Shown one piece after another: positions 20,828 to 30,170 of a DNA stretch of 64,000 bases. Each line of letters begins with the position of its first letter. Within the stretch, counting starts at the first letter, position 1. Both the position numbers and the translations under genes were made by a program. The notes beneath the pieces are model-generated. The model was given only the letters and a program-made list of their open reading frames with translations, did not search any database and had not been told where the DNA came from. Source of the DNA: Cohnella hashimotonis (GTDB lineage: Bacteria > Bacillota > Bacilli > Paenibacillales > Paenibacillaceae); NCBI RefSeq assembly GCF_030014955.1, contig NZ_JAGRPV010000002.1, positions 310,001-374,000 of the forward strand. The letters run 5' to 3'.

Positions 20828-20943
20828 GCAACACCCGCAACACCCGCAACACCCGCAACACCCGCAACACCCGCAACACCCGCAACACCCGCAACACCCG
20901 CAACACCCGCAACACCCGCAACACCCGCAACACCCGCAACACC
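20828..20943. repeat. 9-bp minisatellite (GCAACACCC), about 12.9 copies
   Basis: Twelve perfect units from 20828 to 20935 and a partial thirteenth. The complementary strand reads GGGTGTTGC repeatedly, i.e. a GGG run every 9 bases with 6-base loops, which could fold into G-quadruplexes. It is not coding: reading frames through it (His-Pro-Gln or Cys-Cys-Gly type) have no start context. Confidence 0.95.
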
Positions 20944-20946
20944 ACA

Positions 20947-20974
20947 GAGATAACTGCATTTCTGCAGTTATCTC
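20947..20974 (+). terminator. Perfect 12-bp hairpin, TAACTGCA family, possible argG terminator
   Basis: GAGATAACTGCA and TGCAGTTATCTC form a perfect 12-bp stem with a 4-base loop, right after the minisatellite. It is the strongest copy of the TAACTGCA palindrome family. The following CGTTCCCTTTTC is only weakly T-rich, so termination is possible but not clear. Confidence 0.5.
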
Positions 20975-21004
20975 GTTCCCTTTTCTAGCCGAAGAATGAA
21001 TAGA

Positions 21005-21132
21005 TGCAAATATGCAGTTATTTGACCGGATATCCGTTCATTTGCAGGGAACGCGGTACATTAGCTGCACATATGCAGTTAATCGCCATTCGCCTAAGCC
21101 ATGCCGTTCATTCAGCTGCATATTTGCAGTTA
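21005..21132. repeat. Three further TAACTGCA-type palindromes, argG-argH gap
   Basis: Copies at 21005-21020 (TGCAAATATGCAGTTA), 21060-21083 (ATTAGCTGCA..TGCAGTTAAT) and 21113-21132 (CTGCATATTTGCAG core). Spacing is about 50-55 bp, as in the argD-argF gap. No gene is seen in 20797-21252. Confidence 0.8.
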
Positions 21133-21252
21133 TTCGCATGAGGCGTGCAACGCGGAGTTGCCGGACAAGCGTGCAGCAGCGCGATCGCCGGCTTATCCGC
21201 ATGAGCGACGAAAAGGGCAGCACGGAACTTTAGAGAGGGGCTAACTAGCGTC

Positions 21253-22668
21253 ATGAGCAAGCTGTGGGGCGGCCGGTTTACGAAGAAGACCGACCAGCTG
21301 GTTGAAGAATATACGGCGTCGATTACGTTTGACAAGGAACTGGCCGAAGAGGATATCCAGGGCAGTCTCGCGCACGTAACGATGCTGGGACGCTGCGGCA
21401 TTCTGCCGCAAGAGGACGTCGAGACGATCAAGGCGGGCCTGCTCAAGGTGCAGCAGCGCATCCGCAGCGGGGAGCAGCAGTTCCTGATCGCCGACGAAGA
21501 CATTCATATGAACATCGAGAAGGCGCTGATCGAGGAGATCGGCCCCGTCGGCGGCAAGCTGCACACCGGACGCAGCCGCAACGACCAGGTCGCGACCGAC
21601 ATGCACTTATACCTGCGCAAGCGCGTCGTCGAATTCATCGGCCTGCTGTCCAAGCTGCAAGAGGCGCTGATCGGCCAGGCCAAGGCCAACCTCGACACGA
21701 TCGTGCCGGGTTACACGCATTTGCAGCGCGCGCAGCCGATTCTGTTCGCCCATCATCTGATGGCGTACGTGTCCATGTTCGGCCGCGACATCGAGCGTCT
21801 GCAGGACAGCTACAAGCGCATTGACGCACTACCGCTCGGCGCCGGAGCGCTCGCGGGCACGACGTTCGCGATCGACCGCCTGTACACGGCGGAGCTGCTT
21901 AACTTCGGTCGCGTTTACGAGAACAGCCTCGACGCCGTCAGCGACCGCGATTTCATCGTCGAATTCCTGGCAGGCGCATCGCTCATCATGACGCATCTGT
22001 CGCGCCTGAGCGAAGAGCTGATCCTCTGGTCGAGCACGGAGTTCCAGTTCGTCGAGTTGGACGACGCGTTCTGCACGGGCTCGAGCATCATGCCGCAAAA
22101 GAAAAATCCCGACGTGCCCGAGCTTGTGCGCGGCAAGACGGGACGCGTGTACGGCAACCTCGTCGGCCTGCTGACCGTGCTCAAGTCGCTGCCGCTCGCC
22201 TACAACAAGGACATGCAGGAAGACAAGGAAGGCATGTTCGACACCGTGAAGACGCTGCAGGGCGCGCTCCAGCTGTTCGCGCCGATGATCGCGACGATGA
22301 AGGTGCGCAAGGACAAGATGCGCCGCGCCGTCGACCAGGACTTTTCCAACGCGACCGATATTGCGGACTTCCTCGTGAACAAGGGGCTGCCGTTCCGCCA
22401 GGCGCACGAGGTCATCGGCAAGACGGTGCTGTACTGCATTCAGCAGAACAAGTTCCTGCTTGATCTTACGTTGGACGAGTTCAAGCAGTTCTCCGAGCTG
22501 TTCGACGATCGCATCTACGAGACGCTGAAGCCGGAGACTGTTGTCGCCGCGCGCAACGTTTACGGCGGCACGGCCGCGAACCAGGTAAACGATGCGATCG
22601 GTCGCGCGGAGGCCGCGCTGGCGCAGACGCAAGCCTGGACGGAGGAGTACGCCGAGAAAAGCCGCTAG
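21253..22668 (+). CDS. argH: Argininosuccinate lyase
   Basis: 471 aa. Last step: splits argininosuccinate to arginine and fumarate. Fumarase/aspartase superfamily signature [12 protein letters not shown] with the catalytic Ser; [13 protein letters not shown] and [19 protein letters not shown] segments (here [14 protein letters not shown]) form the active site. GAGAGGGG precedes ATG 21253. A strong terminator follows, ending the arginine cluster. Confidence 0.97.
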   Translation: MSKLWGGRFTKKTDQLVEEYTASITFDKELAEEDIQGSLAHVTMLGRCGILPQEDVETIKAGLLKVQQRIRSGEQQFLIADEDIHMNIEKALIEEIGPVGGKLHTGRSRNDQVATDMHLYLRKRVVEFIGLLSKLQEALIGQAKANLDTIVPGYTHLQRAQPILFAHHLMAYVSMFGRDIERLQDSYKRIDALPLGAGALAGTTFAIDRLYTAELLNFGRVYENSLDAVSDRDFIVEFLAGASLIMTHLSRLSEELILWSSTEFQFVELDDAFCTGSSIMPQKKNPDVPELVRGKTGRVYGNLVGLLTVLKSLPLAYNKDMQEDKEGMFDTVKTLQGALQLFAPMIATMKVRKDKMRRAVDQDFSNATDIADFLVNKGLPFRQAHEVIGKTVLYCIQQNKFLLDLTLDEFKQFSELFDDRIYETLKPETVVAARNVYGGTAANQVNDAIGRAEAALAQTQAWTEEYAEKSR

Positions 22669-22739
22669 GCTTAGCGGCAAACGAGGCGCGAAAGCTAGCC
22701 TAGCTATAACGTTCGACCGGCCGATACGCAGCATCGTTT

Positions 22740-22789
22740 CCCGTCAATGTCGGCGCCTTCGGGGGCGCAGCGTTGACGGGACTTTTTTT
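22740..22789 (+). terminator. Terminator after argH
   Basis: CCCGTCAA pairs with TTGACGGG around an inner GGCGCC-TTCG-GGGGCG hairpin; followed by ACTTTTTTT. The remaining 160 bases to the next gene show nothing notable. Confidence 0.9.
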
Positions 22790-22952
22790 GCATGGAACTT
22801 TTGGCCGCTTGGATTAAACCGCTCTGCGACTGGAGTTCCTGCGCGGCGTCCAGCGAGCGGAGCACGGAACTTGATCGGAAAAGCGTGCGGCGCCTATACT
22901 TTGGATAAGGAAGCTTCGTCGGCATACGCCGGCGAGGGAGGAGCGTGTAGAG

Positions 22953-23780
22953 ATGGAAGACCAGCTGCAGCGCAAGTCGCTCGGCGATTTTCTCAAATCC
23001 CGCAGGGCGAGCTTGTCGCCGCAAGCGTTCGGATTCCGCGACGGATTCAGCCGCCGGCGTACGCCGGGCCTGCGCAGGGAAGAAGTCGCCCAGCTCGCCG
23101 GCGTCAGCCTGACCTGGTACACATGGCTCGAGCAGGGCAGAGAGATGTCCGCCTCGCACGAAGTGCTCGAGAGCATCGGCAACGCGCTGCAGCTCACGAC
23201 GGCCGAACGCCAGTACCTGCACCGGCTGAACGGGCGCCAAGCCCCGCAAGCCGCGCCGGAAGCGTCTCCGCTCACCGAGGCGTTTCTCGAGATGGTACGG
23301 ACGATGCCGTACCCGTTTTTTGTGATCGACCCGCGCAACCGGCTCGTCTCCTGGAACGCGCTCGCTTGCGAAATGGTTATGGATTTCGCCGCCATTCCGG
23401 AAGAAGAACGGGTCATGCTGAAGCTGATCTTCCTCCATCCGGCGTTTCGGGAACGCGTCGTGAACTGGGAGCAGTCGACGAAGCTCGCGCTCGCTTATTA
23501 TCGCAAGCATTACGATTTGATCGCGGATCAGGGCTGGTACGCGGAGCTCGTCTCCGAGCTTCAGGCGCGGAGCGAACCGTTCGCGGACTGGTGGGCCCGG
23601 CACGAAGTGGGGGAGAAGAACGGTATGCGCGTCGACATCGCCCATCCGGCGCTCGGCCTGCTCCGCTTCGAGGTCGTCACCTTCAGCCAGATCAACGATC
23701 TCGAGGCGTACATATGCTGTATGTACGTTCCGCTTCCCGGTTCGGGTACGGCGGAAAAGCTGACGGGACTGAAGCTATAG
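22953..23780 (+). CDS. XRE-type regulator with MmyB-like ligand domain
   Basis: 275 aa. N-terminal helix-turn-helix (about residues 8-90, LGDFLKSRRASLSPQAFGF..RRTPGLRREEVAQLAGVSLTWYTWLEQGR, a signature of this group), then a C-terminal MmyB/PAS-like sensor domain (about 105-265, PYPFFVIDPRNRLVSWNALA). GGGAGGAG lies upstream of ATG. These regulators usually control a neighbouring oxidoreductase or transporter; the quinone oxidoreductase 260 bases downstream is the natural candidate. Ligand unknown. Confidence 0.9.
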   Translation: MEDQLQRKSLGDFLKSRRASLSPQAFGFRDGFSRRRTPGLRREEVAQLAGVSLTWYTWLEQGREMSASHEVLESIGNALQLTTAERQYLHRLNGRQAPQAAPEASPLTEAFLEMVRTMPYPFFVIDPRNRLVSWNALACEMVMDFAAIPEEERVMLKLIFLHPAFRERVVNWEQSTKLALAYYRKHYDLIADQGWYAELVSELQARSEPFADWWARHEVGEKNGMRVDIAHPALGLLRFEVVTFSQINDLEAYICCMYVPLPGSGTAEKLTGLKL

Positions 23781-23850
23781 CGTAAATAAGCCGTTCGAAT
23801 CGTTAGACATTCGAATCCGACATCCCATTCCAATGCCCGTCCTATGCTTC

Positions 23851-23889
23851 GCCCAAGGCTCGTCAAGCGCCTTGGGCTTTTCGCTTTTT
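23851..23889 (+). terminator. Terminator after the XRE regulator
   Basis: GCCCAAGG at 23851-23858 pairs with CCTTGGGC at 23870-23877, followed by TTTTCGCTTTTT. Confidence 0.85.
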
Positions 23890-24042
23890 CACGACGTATT
23901 TCCTTGTACTGCGCCGGTTCGATCCTGTTAGCGATCATAATAGCTTAACTAAAATCTGGCTGGCCGCCGGCCGCGCGCGTAAAGTAGGGACTAAGGCAAA
24001 CGCCGCATTCCAAACAAACGATCAAAAAGGAGCGAACGAAGC

Positions 24043-25026
24043 ATGCAAGCATTCGTCGTGGAACAAACGGGAGACCAACGGATCATGAGACTGCAGGAAA
24101 GACCGAACCCGGAGGTATTGCCGGGGAAATTGACGATCGATGTCGTCTACGCCGGCGTCGGCATGATCGACTCGCTGCTCAGCAGGGGTTACCTTGGGCT
24201 GCCGATGCCGTTCGTGCCGGGGCTCGAAGTATCCGGCTACGTCCGCGCGATCGGCGAAGGCGTCGAGGGCTTTAAGATCGGCCAGCCTGTCGTCGCGTTG
24301 ACGCTGACCGAGCTGGGCGGCTACGCATCGGTCGTCACCGCGCAGCCCGAGCTGACAGTGCCGTTGGACGGACCGCTGGAAGGCCTCGGAATGGACCGGG
24401 CGGCTGCGCTCGCCGTCAACGCCGCGACGGCGTACCTGGCGGTCAAGCGCGTCGCGCAAGTGGAGCCGGGTCAGCATGTGCTCGTGCATGGCGCGCTAGG
24501 CGGCTTGGGAAATCTGGTCGGGCAGGTCGCAAGACGGGAAGGCGCGGGTCTGGTGCTTGGCACGGTAGGCAGCGCCGCCAAGCGGGATGCCGCTAGCGGG
24601 GAGATATACGATAAGCTGCTGCTGCGCGGCGAGTTCGCGGAGGAGACGCTGCGGCTGACCGGCGGCAAAGGCGTGCACCATGTGTTCGACCCGGTCGGAG
24701 GCGTGACCAGGACGCGCAGCTTCGAGACGCTTCAACCGCTCGGTCGTCTCGTCCTGCTCGGCAATGCCAGCGACGAGGCGGATACGGAGCTGCGGCTGAA
24801 CGAAGCTTGGCTCGGCAACCGGGCCGCGCTGGGCTTGAACATCGGCGCCTACGCGGCGTTTGCGCCGAATGCCGTAGGCGAGGCGATGTACCAGGCGCTG
24901 GCGATGGCCGCGCGAGGCGAGCTGGAAGCCGACATCTACGGCGTGTATCCGATCGCGGAGGCCGAGCGGGCTATCAGGTTGCTGGAGCAAGGGGGCACGA
25001 CGGGCAAGCTGCTACTTCGCGTCTGA
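24043..25026 (+). CDS. MDR-family NADPH:quinone oxidoreductase
   Basis: 327 aa medium-chain dehydrogenase/reductase. The nucleotide-binding loop is VLVHGALGGLGNLVGQVARREGAG; the N-terminal GroES-like domain has VPGLEVSGYVRAIGEG. There is no Cys/His zinc-ligand set, so it belongs to the zinc-free quinone oxidoreductase branch. AAAAGGAG precedes the ATG by 11 bases. It converges with the LysR gene, whose stop lies 50 bases away. Substrate not predictable. Confidence 0.87.
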   Translation: MQAFVVEQTGDQRIMRLQERPNPEVLPGKLTIDVVYAGVGMIDSLLSRGYLGLPMPFVPGLEVSGYVRAIGEGVEGFKIGQPVVALTLTELGGYASVVTAQPELTVPLDGPLEGLGMDRAAALAVNAATAYLAVKRVAQVEPGQHVLVHGALGGLGNLVGQVARREGAGLVLGTVGSAAKRDAASGEIYDKLLLRGEFAEETLRLTGGKGVHHVFDPVGGVTRTRSFETLQPLGRLVLLGNASDEADTELRLNEAWLGNRAALGLNIGAYAAFAPNAVGEAMYQALAMAARGELEADIYGVYPIAEAERAIRLLEQGGTTGKLLLRV

Positions 25027-25075
25027 CCGGAAGGAGGCAGCTCAAAGCCTCAAGCTCCAAAATCCCCAATTTCAA

Positions 25076-25963
25076 CTACACCCCCAGCTTCGCTCGCATA
25101 AAATCGATAAAAGCCGCCGCCTGGCGAACCGGTTCATCCTCCTTCCGATAAACAAGGCAGATCCGGCGGACGCTGACCTTGCCGGGCAGCTCCCGCAGCA
25201 CGAGCTCGCCGGACAACTCCTCCCTGCGTGCGCTGCGCCGCGGCAGGATGCCGATCCCCATGCCGTGTTTGACCGCTTCCTTGATCGTTTCGATCGCGCC
25301 GAGCTCCATCCGGATTTGCCAGTTCAAGCCGTTTTCCGCCGCCCATCGTTCGGACAGCCTGCGCGAGGTCGAGCCGCCCTCGTGCACGAGGAACGGCTGT
25401 CCCTGCAGGTCCTCGATCCCGATCTCGCCCACGGCCAGCGGGTGAAAGGGCGCGAATGCCAGCGTGAGCGGATCCTCGCCGAGCGGAATGACATTGAGCC
25501 CGGGATAGGGTTCCTCGGACAGGGAGACGACGGCGACGTCGACCTCGAAGCTCTCGAGCAGGGCGAGCGCATCTCCGGCCTGCTTGACGGTCAGCGTCGG
25601 CAGCGCCAGCGGGTACTGCATCTGGAATTCCGCCAGATATGCGGGCAGGAAGTAGGTGGCCGGCGTATAGCTGGCCCCGATCTTCAGCCTGCCGCGGCCT
25701 TGCTCGCGGTAGTCGGTCATCAGCTGCGAGGCTTCGTCCAGCAGCGCCGAGATTTTGGCGGCGTAAGGGAGCAGCGCCTCGCCTGCATCGGTCAGGCGCA
25801 CGCGACCGGCTTGCTTGCGGAACAGCGATAGGCCGACCGACTGCTCCAGCTTCTGCATGTGAAAGGTGACGGTGGGCTGCTTTAAGCCGAGCGAGGAGGC
25901 CACTTCCGTCAGGCTGCGGCCGTCCGCGGCTTGCATGAAAATTCGAAGCTGTTGGGGATTCAT
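25076..25963 (-). CDS. LysR-family transcriptional regulator
   Basis: 295 aa. N-terminal winged helix (MNPQQLRIFMQAADGRSLTEVASSLGLKQPTVTFHMQKLEQSVGLSLFRK, given here in outline) and a C-terminal periplasmic-binding-like effector domain from about residue 90. It is divergent from the ABC importer operon that starts at 26142; LysR proteins often control a divergent neighbour. The 178-base intergenic region contains AT-rich, partly symmetrical sequence (25998-26052) suited to LysR binding. Effector unknown. Confidence 0.93.
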   Translation of the reverse strand: MNPQQLRIFMQAADGRSLTEVASSLGLKQPTVTFHMQKLEQSVGLSLFRKQAGRVRLTDAGEALLPYAAKISALLDEASQLMTDYREQGRGRLKIGASYTPATYFLPAYLAEFQMQYPLALPTLTVKQAGDALALLESFEVDVAVVSLSEEPYPGLNVIPLGEDPLTLAFAPFHPLAVGEIGIEDLQGQPFLVHEGGSTSRRLSERWAAENGLNWQIRMELGAIETIKEAVKHGMGIGILPRRSARREELSGELVLRELPGKVSVRRICLVYRKEDEPVRQAAAFIDFMRAKLGV

Positions 25964-26141
25964 CGAACGTTCGCCCTCTTTTTCGTCGGATGACTGCTAC
26001 TGCAAATATAGATTCTATCTATGATTTTATCAATATACATAGAGTATATTTAACTTCGATTTGTTATCCGCTTTACGCCATGCTGACAAACCCCCCTTAA
26101 AGTGAAGGTATCACGAACGATTACGAGGGGGATATCGAAAA

Positions 26142-27287
26142 ATGAATCTCATGCAGCACCGCAAGCTCGCAGCACTGGCGATTGTTGGCTTGTCCTTGAC
26201 CGCAGCAGGCTGCGGCAACGCAAATAACAACAACTCGGGTGCGGCGGCTGCCACGGCTTCGGATTCTGCCGCGCCATCGTCGGCAGCGGCCTCGCCATCG
26301 GAAAGCGCATCGGCATCGCCGTCCGAAAGCGCTAGCGCATCGACGCCGGCCGGAAACGGCGAGACGCTGACGGTTTACCTCAATGACTTCGACACGATCG
26401 TCAAGCCGATGTTCGAAGCCCAAACCGGGTACAAGCTCAACATCGTCAGCGGCAACGGCGCGGAGATCATGTCCCGCATCGAAGCGGAGAAGGGCAATCC
26501 GCACTGGGACGTCGTCTGGATGGACGCGATGCCTTCGATCGAAGGACTGGGCAAGGCAGGACAACTGATGGAAGGCTGGGAGCCGACTGCCGCAGCGGGA
26601 TTGACGGACTTCGCCAAGGCATTCGTGCCTGCGAATAAAGCATACTACCCGACCGGCGCTCATGCCGCAGGCGTGATCGTATACAACACGAAGGCGTTCA
26701 GCGCGGCCAACGCGCCGAAGAGCTGGGCGGACCTCGCCGACGCCAAGTACAAGGGCACCGTCGGTATGGCTGATCCAGCGGTAGCGGCGCCTGCTTATCC
26801 GTTCGTGTCGTGGTTCTTCCAGGACAAAGGGTCCGAAGGCGGCCAAACATTCTTTGACGACGTGTTGAAAAACGGCGCGCACGTCTATCCGAAAAACCCG
26901 AACGTCGCCAAGGCGCTTACGGGCGGCGAGATCAAGGTCGCGGCGCTGCAGGAGAGCAACGCATATACGCTCAAGAACGACGGCGAGCCGATCGAGATCG
27001 TCTGGCCGGAAGAAGGCGCGCCGGCTTCGGTACGCGTAGCGGCGATCCAGAAGAACAGCGCGCATCAAGACGCGGCCAAGGCATTCGTCGAGTTCTTGCT
27101 CGATCCCAAGACGCAGCAGGCGCTCATCGACGAGGGCGACGAGAGCTACTTCCAGCCTAGCGCCACCGGCGTGACGATGAAGGCAGACCGCGCGCAAAAC
27201 GCCAAGCTTGTCGCGGCGGACGCATCGTGGGCGTCGGAGCATGAAGCGGAGATCAAGCAGTGGTTCGCCGATCGCTCGGTGAAATAA
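26142..27287 (+). CDS. ABC importer substrate-binding lipoprotein, Fbp/Phn type
   Basis: 381 aa. Lipoprotein signal with lipobox LTAAGC (Cys at about residue 24), then a low-complexity Ala/Ser/Pro linker with PSESASAS repeated, then a type-2 periplasmic-binding domain (LTVYLNDFDTIVKPMFEAQTGY; later YPTGAHAAGVIVYNTKAF, KSWADLADAKYKGTVGMADP). This pattern is that of ferric-iron and 2-aminoethylphosphonate binding proteins. First gene of a three-gene importer; ligand uncertain. Confidence 0.88.
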   Translation: MNLMQHRKLAALAIVGLSLTAAGCGNANNNNSGAAAATASDSAAPSSAAASPSESASASPSESASASTPAGNGETLTVYLNDFDTIVKPMFEAQTGYKLNIVSGNGAEIMSRIEAEKGNPHWDVVWMDAMPSIEGLGKAGQLMEGWEPTAAAGLTDFAKAFVPANKAYYPTGAHAAGVIVYNTKAFSAANAPKSWADLADAKYKGTVGMADPAVAAPAYPFVSWFFQDKGSEGGQTFFDDVLKNGAHVYPKNPNVAKALTGGEIKVAALQESNAYTLKNDGEPIEIVWPEEGAPASVRVAAIQKNSAHQDAAKAFVEFLLDPKTQQALIDEGDESYFQPSATGVTMKADRAQNAKLVAADASWASEHEAEIKQWFADRSVK

Positions 27288-27289
27288 AA

Positions 27290-28984
27290 ATGCGCTTTAC
27301 GATTTTCGCTCACGGAAGCAGGACGGGCTGGCTGGTGCTGGCCCTTCTTGTTTTGTTGATCATGCTGCCGCTTGCCGCGGTCGTTCTTCAGGTGCTGCTG
27401 CCGGGCTTTTTCTTCGGGAGCCGTCAGATCGGCGACCTCTCCCTGCTGGGCGAGATGTTTCGCCGTCCGCTCTGGTATTTATCGCTCAAAAACACGCTGG
27501 TCCTCGGCCTCGGCACGACGGCGCTCGGCACGGTGCTCGGCGCGGCGCTCGCTACCGCGCGATCCCGCTGGTCGTTCCCGGGCGCGCGGCTGCTCGACGG
27601 GGCGGTATGGCTGCTGATAGTGACGCCGTCCTTCATCCTCGCGCAAGGCTGGGTCATGTTCGCTTCGTCGGACGGACTCGCCGAGTCCTGGTTCGGCTGG
27701 CACTGGGTGCATGACGCCGTCTTTACGCCCGCGGGCTTGATTGCGGTCATGTCGTTAAGCAAATTTCCGTTCGCTTATCTGGCCGTCTATTCCGCGCTGG
27801 AGTGGAAGATGGACCGCCTGGGCGAAGCCGGCCGCTTGAACGGCGGCACCGCCTGGACCGTCTGGCGGACGATCGAAGCGCCGCTGCTGCTGCCCGCCTA
27901 TTGCTCGGGGGCGCTGCTCGTCTTCATGGACACCGTCGGCGATTTCGGTCTGCCGGCTTCCATCGCGGCCGTTTTCCGTTTTCCGACGCTGCCTTACTCG
28001 ATCTACTCGGCGCTGTACACCTCGCCGATCCGGTTCGACATGGCCGGCGTGCTTTCCTTTTACCTCGTGGTGCTGATCGCGCTGGCGATGAGCGTGCAGT
28101 TCTGGGCGCTGCGCCGGGCGCGCTTCGACTTCCTCGGCGGCCGGGCGACGCGCGCCAAGGCCGAGCGGCCGCGCAAGGGCGCCTTGCTACTGGCTAGCGG
28201 CAATCTCCTCCTGCTGGCCATCGCGGTGGGCATTCCTTTAGGCGCCAATCTACTGACGTCGGTGACCCGTCCCGGCAAATCCGGCAGCTCGGCGTTTACG
28301 CTGGAACATTACCGGGAGCTGTTCGTGGAAGGAGGACAGCTGACGGACGCGCTGCTGCACTCGCTATCGATCGCGGCGTTTGCCGCCATCGTCGGCTTGT
28401 TCGTCGGCCTGCTCGTCGCCTACGTGCTGACTTATTCGAAATTCAAGCTGAAACGGGCGATCGACGTCATCTCGCTCGTCTCGCTGGCGGTTCCGGGCGT
28501 CGTGCTCGGCATCGGCTACATCTTTATCTGGAACCAGGCCTGGCTCGAACGCATCGGGCTGCTGCTATACGGCAAGCCGGCCATCCTCGTGCTGGCCGGG
28601 GTGGCGGGCGCCATTCCCGTCATCACCCGGATCGTGACGGGGGCGATGGCCAAGGTGCCGCAGGGGCTGCTGTCGGCGGCGCAAATGCAGGGCGCCTCGT
28701 TCTCGCGCAGAGTGCGGACGATTCTGCTGCCGCTGCTGCGCGACGCGCTGCTTTCCGCCGCGCTGGCGGCGTTTGGCGCGAGCGTCTTCGACCTGGCGAT
28801 GACGTCGATTTTGTTCCCTCCTAACTTCATGACGCTGCCCGTCGTGATCAACAAGGCGTTCGAGGACCTGGACTTCGGCTACGCAGCCGCCGCGACATTG
28901 ACCGGCGGGACCGCGGTCGTCGCATTGATCCTCGTTATGGAGCGAATCTTCAAACCGAAGGAAGCAAGGAGGCCAAGCCGTTGA
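27290..28984 (+). CDS. ABC importer permease, fused two-domain (FbpB type)
   Basis: 564 aa with about twelve predicted membrane segments in two homologous halves, each with a binding-protein-dependent transport motif (EAGRLNGGTAWTVWRTIEAPLLLPA and SAAQMQGASFSRRVRTILLPLLRDA). ATG 27290 is 3 bases after the binding-protein stop; an upstream in-frame start at 27260 would overlap that gene. The fused arrangement is typical of iron(III) and aminoethylphosphonate importers. Confidence 0.9.
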   Translation: MRFTIFAHGSRTGWLVLALLVLLIMLPLAAVVLQVLLPGFFFGSRQIGDLSLLGEMFRRPLWYLSLKNTLVLGLGTTALGTVLGAALATARSRWSFPGARLLDGAVWLLIVTPSFILAQGWVMFASSDGLAESWFGWHWVHDAVFTPAGLIAVMSLSKFPFAYLAVYSALEWKMDRLGEAGRLNGGTAWTVWRTIEAPLLLPAYCSGALLVFMDTVGDFGLPASIAAVFRFPTLPYSIYSALYTSPIRFDMAGVLSFYLVVLIALAMSVQFWALRRARFDFLGGRATRAKAERPRKGALLLASGNLLLLAIAVGIPLGANLLTSVTRPGKSGSSAFTLEHYRELFVEGGQLTDALLHSLSIAAFAAIVGLFVGLLVAYVLTYSKFKLKRAIDVISLVSLAVPGVVLGIGYIFIWNQAWLERIGLLLYGKPAILVLAGVAGAIPVITRIVTGAMAKVPQGLLSAAQMQGASFSRRVRTILLPLLRDALLSAALAAFGASVFDLAMTSILFPPNFMTLPVVINKAFEDLDFGYAAAATLTGGTAVVALILVMERIFKPKEARRPSR

Positions 28985-30159
28985 ATCCAATCTTAGAGAT
29001 CCGCCAGCTTCACAAGTCCTACGCGGGCCAGCCTGCGCTTCGGGGCATCGACTTCAGCGTCTCCCGCGGGCAGATCATCAGCGTGCTCGGACCGTCAGGC
29101 TGCGGCAAGTCCACGCTGCTGCAGCTTATCGCCGGCCTGCAGCAGCCGGACGGAGGCGAGGTGCGGCTGCGCGGCGAAGCCGTGTCCACGGCTTCGAAGC
29201 TCGTGCCGCCGGAGAAACGGGGCATCAACATGGTGTTCCAGGACTACGCGCTTTGGCCGCATATGAACGTTTTCGACAACATTTCGTACGGGTTGAAAAG
29301 AAAGAAGGCAGCGTCCGCGGACATTCGAGCCAAGGTCGGGGAGCTGCTGCGTCTGCTGCATTTGGAGCCGTTCGCAGACCGCCTGCCCGCGCAGCTGTCC
29401 GGCGGCCAACAGCAGCGCGTGGCGATCGCGCGCGCCTTGGCGACGCAGCCGGACCTGCTGCTGCTTGACGAGCCCATGTCCAATCTCGATATGCGGCTGC
29501 GAATCGAGATGCGAACGGAGCTATCCTATCTGCTGCGCAAGCTGGGGACGACAGTGTTCCATGTGACGCACGATCCCGAAGAGGCGTTCGCGATGGCGGA
29601 CCAACTCGTCATTATGCGCAGCGGCGGCATCGACCAGATCGACAGTCCCGAGGCCTGCTATCGCCGGCCCGCAACGGCATCCGTCGCCTCGCTGCTCGGC
29701 GCGGGCAACCGTCTGGCAGGGCCGATCGACGAAAGCGAGGCGGCGCCTGCCATTCGTCTCGACGGCGCACTCGTCGCCGGACGGACAGCGTCCGATTGGA
29801 GCGCCCGCCGGCCGTCCGGACCGGCGATCGCGCTGTTCCGCCCGGATGCGGCCGTCTGGGAGACCGAGGATGCTCGGGCATCCCATCCGAGCGAAGAGGT
29901 TGCCGCAGGGGTGGAGGCCGGTACGGCCGGCTCCCGCGCGGTCGGCTTCCGCGCGGCCTCGGACTTCAACCGGCTGGCCGCGCGTATCGCGCACAGCGCC
30001 TTCGAAGGCAATCGCTGGCGCGTGCTGGCGGAGACCGGAACCGGAGAGATGCTTTCCTTATTCCATCATGAGCCTCTGAAGGCGGGCACGCGCGGCTGGC
30101 TGCGTTTCCCCGTCGAGGAGACCTACTTGTACCCGGCTGACGCCGGCAGCGAAAGGTAG
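28981..30159 (+). CDS. ABC importer ATP-binding protein (FbpC/PotA type)
   Basis: 392 aa from TTG 28981, which overlaps the permease stop; AAGGAGG lies 9 bases upstream. Walker A GPSGCGKST, Q-loop, signature [15 protein letters not shown], Walker B LLLLDEPMSNLD, H-loop VTHDPEEAF. The C-terminal third (from about residue 240) is a TOBE-type regulatory domain, longer and more Ala/Arg-rich than usual. It energises uptake by the two genes before it. Confidence 0.92.
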   Translation: MNPILEIRQLHKSYAGQPALRGIDFSVSRGQIISVLGPSGCGKSTLLQLIAGLQQPDGGEVRLRGEAVSTASKLVPPEKRGINMVFQDYALWPHMNVFDNISYGLKRKKAASADIRAKVGELLRLLHLEPFADRLPAQLSGGQQQRVAIARALATQPDLLLLDEPMSNLDMRLRIEMRTELSYLLRKLGTTVFHVTHDPEEAFAMADQLVIMRSGGIDQIDSPEACYRRPATASVASLLGAGNRLAGPIDESEAAPAIRLDGALVAGRTASDWSARRPSGPAIALFRPDAAVWETEDARASHPSEEVAAGVEAGTAGSRAVGFRAASDFNRLAARIAHSAFEGNRWRVLAETGTGEMLSLFHHEPLKAGTRGWLRFPVEETYLYPADAGSER

Positions 30160-30170
30160 AAGAAATTGAT

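Noticed and set aside
20756..20999. Cys/Gly- or His/Pro/Gln-repeat small proteins across the minisatellite
   Set aside because: Any frame through a 9-bp repeat stays open by construction; no RBS and no conserved context.
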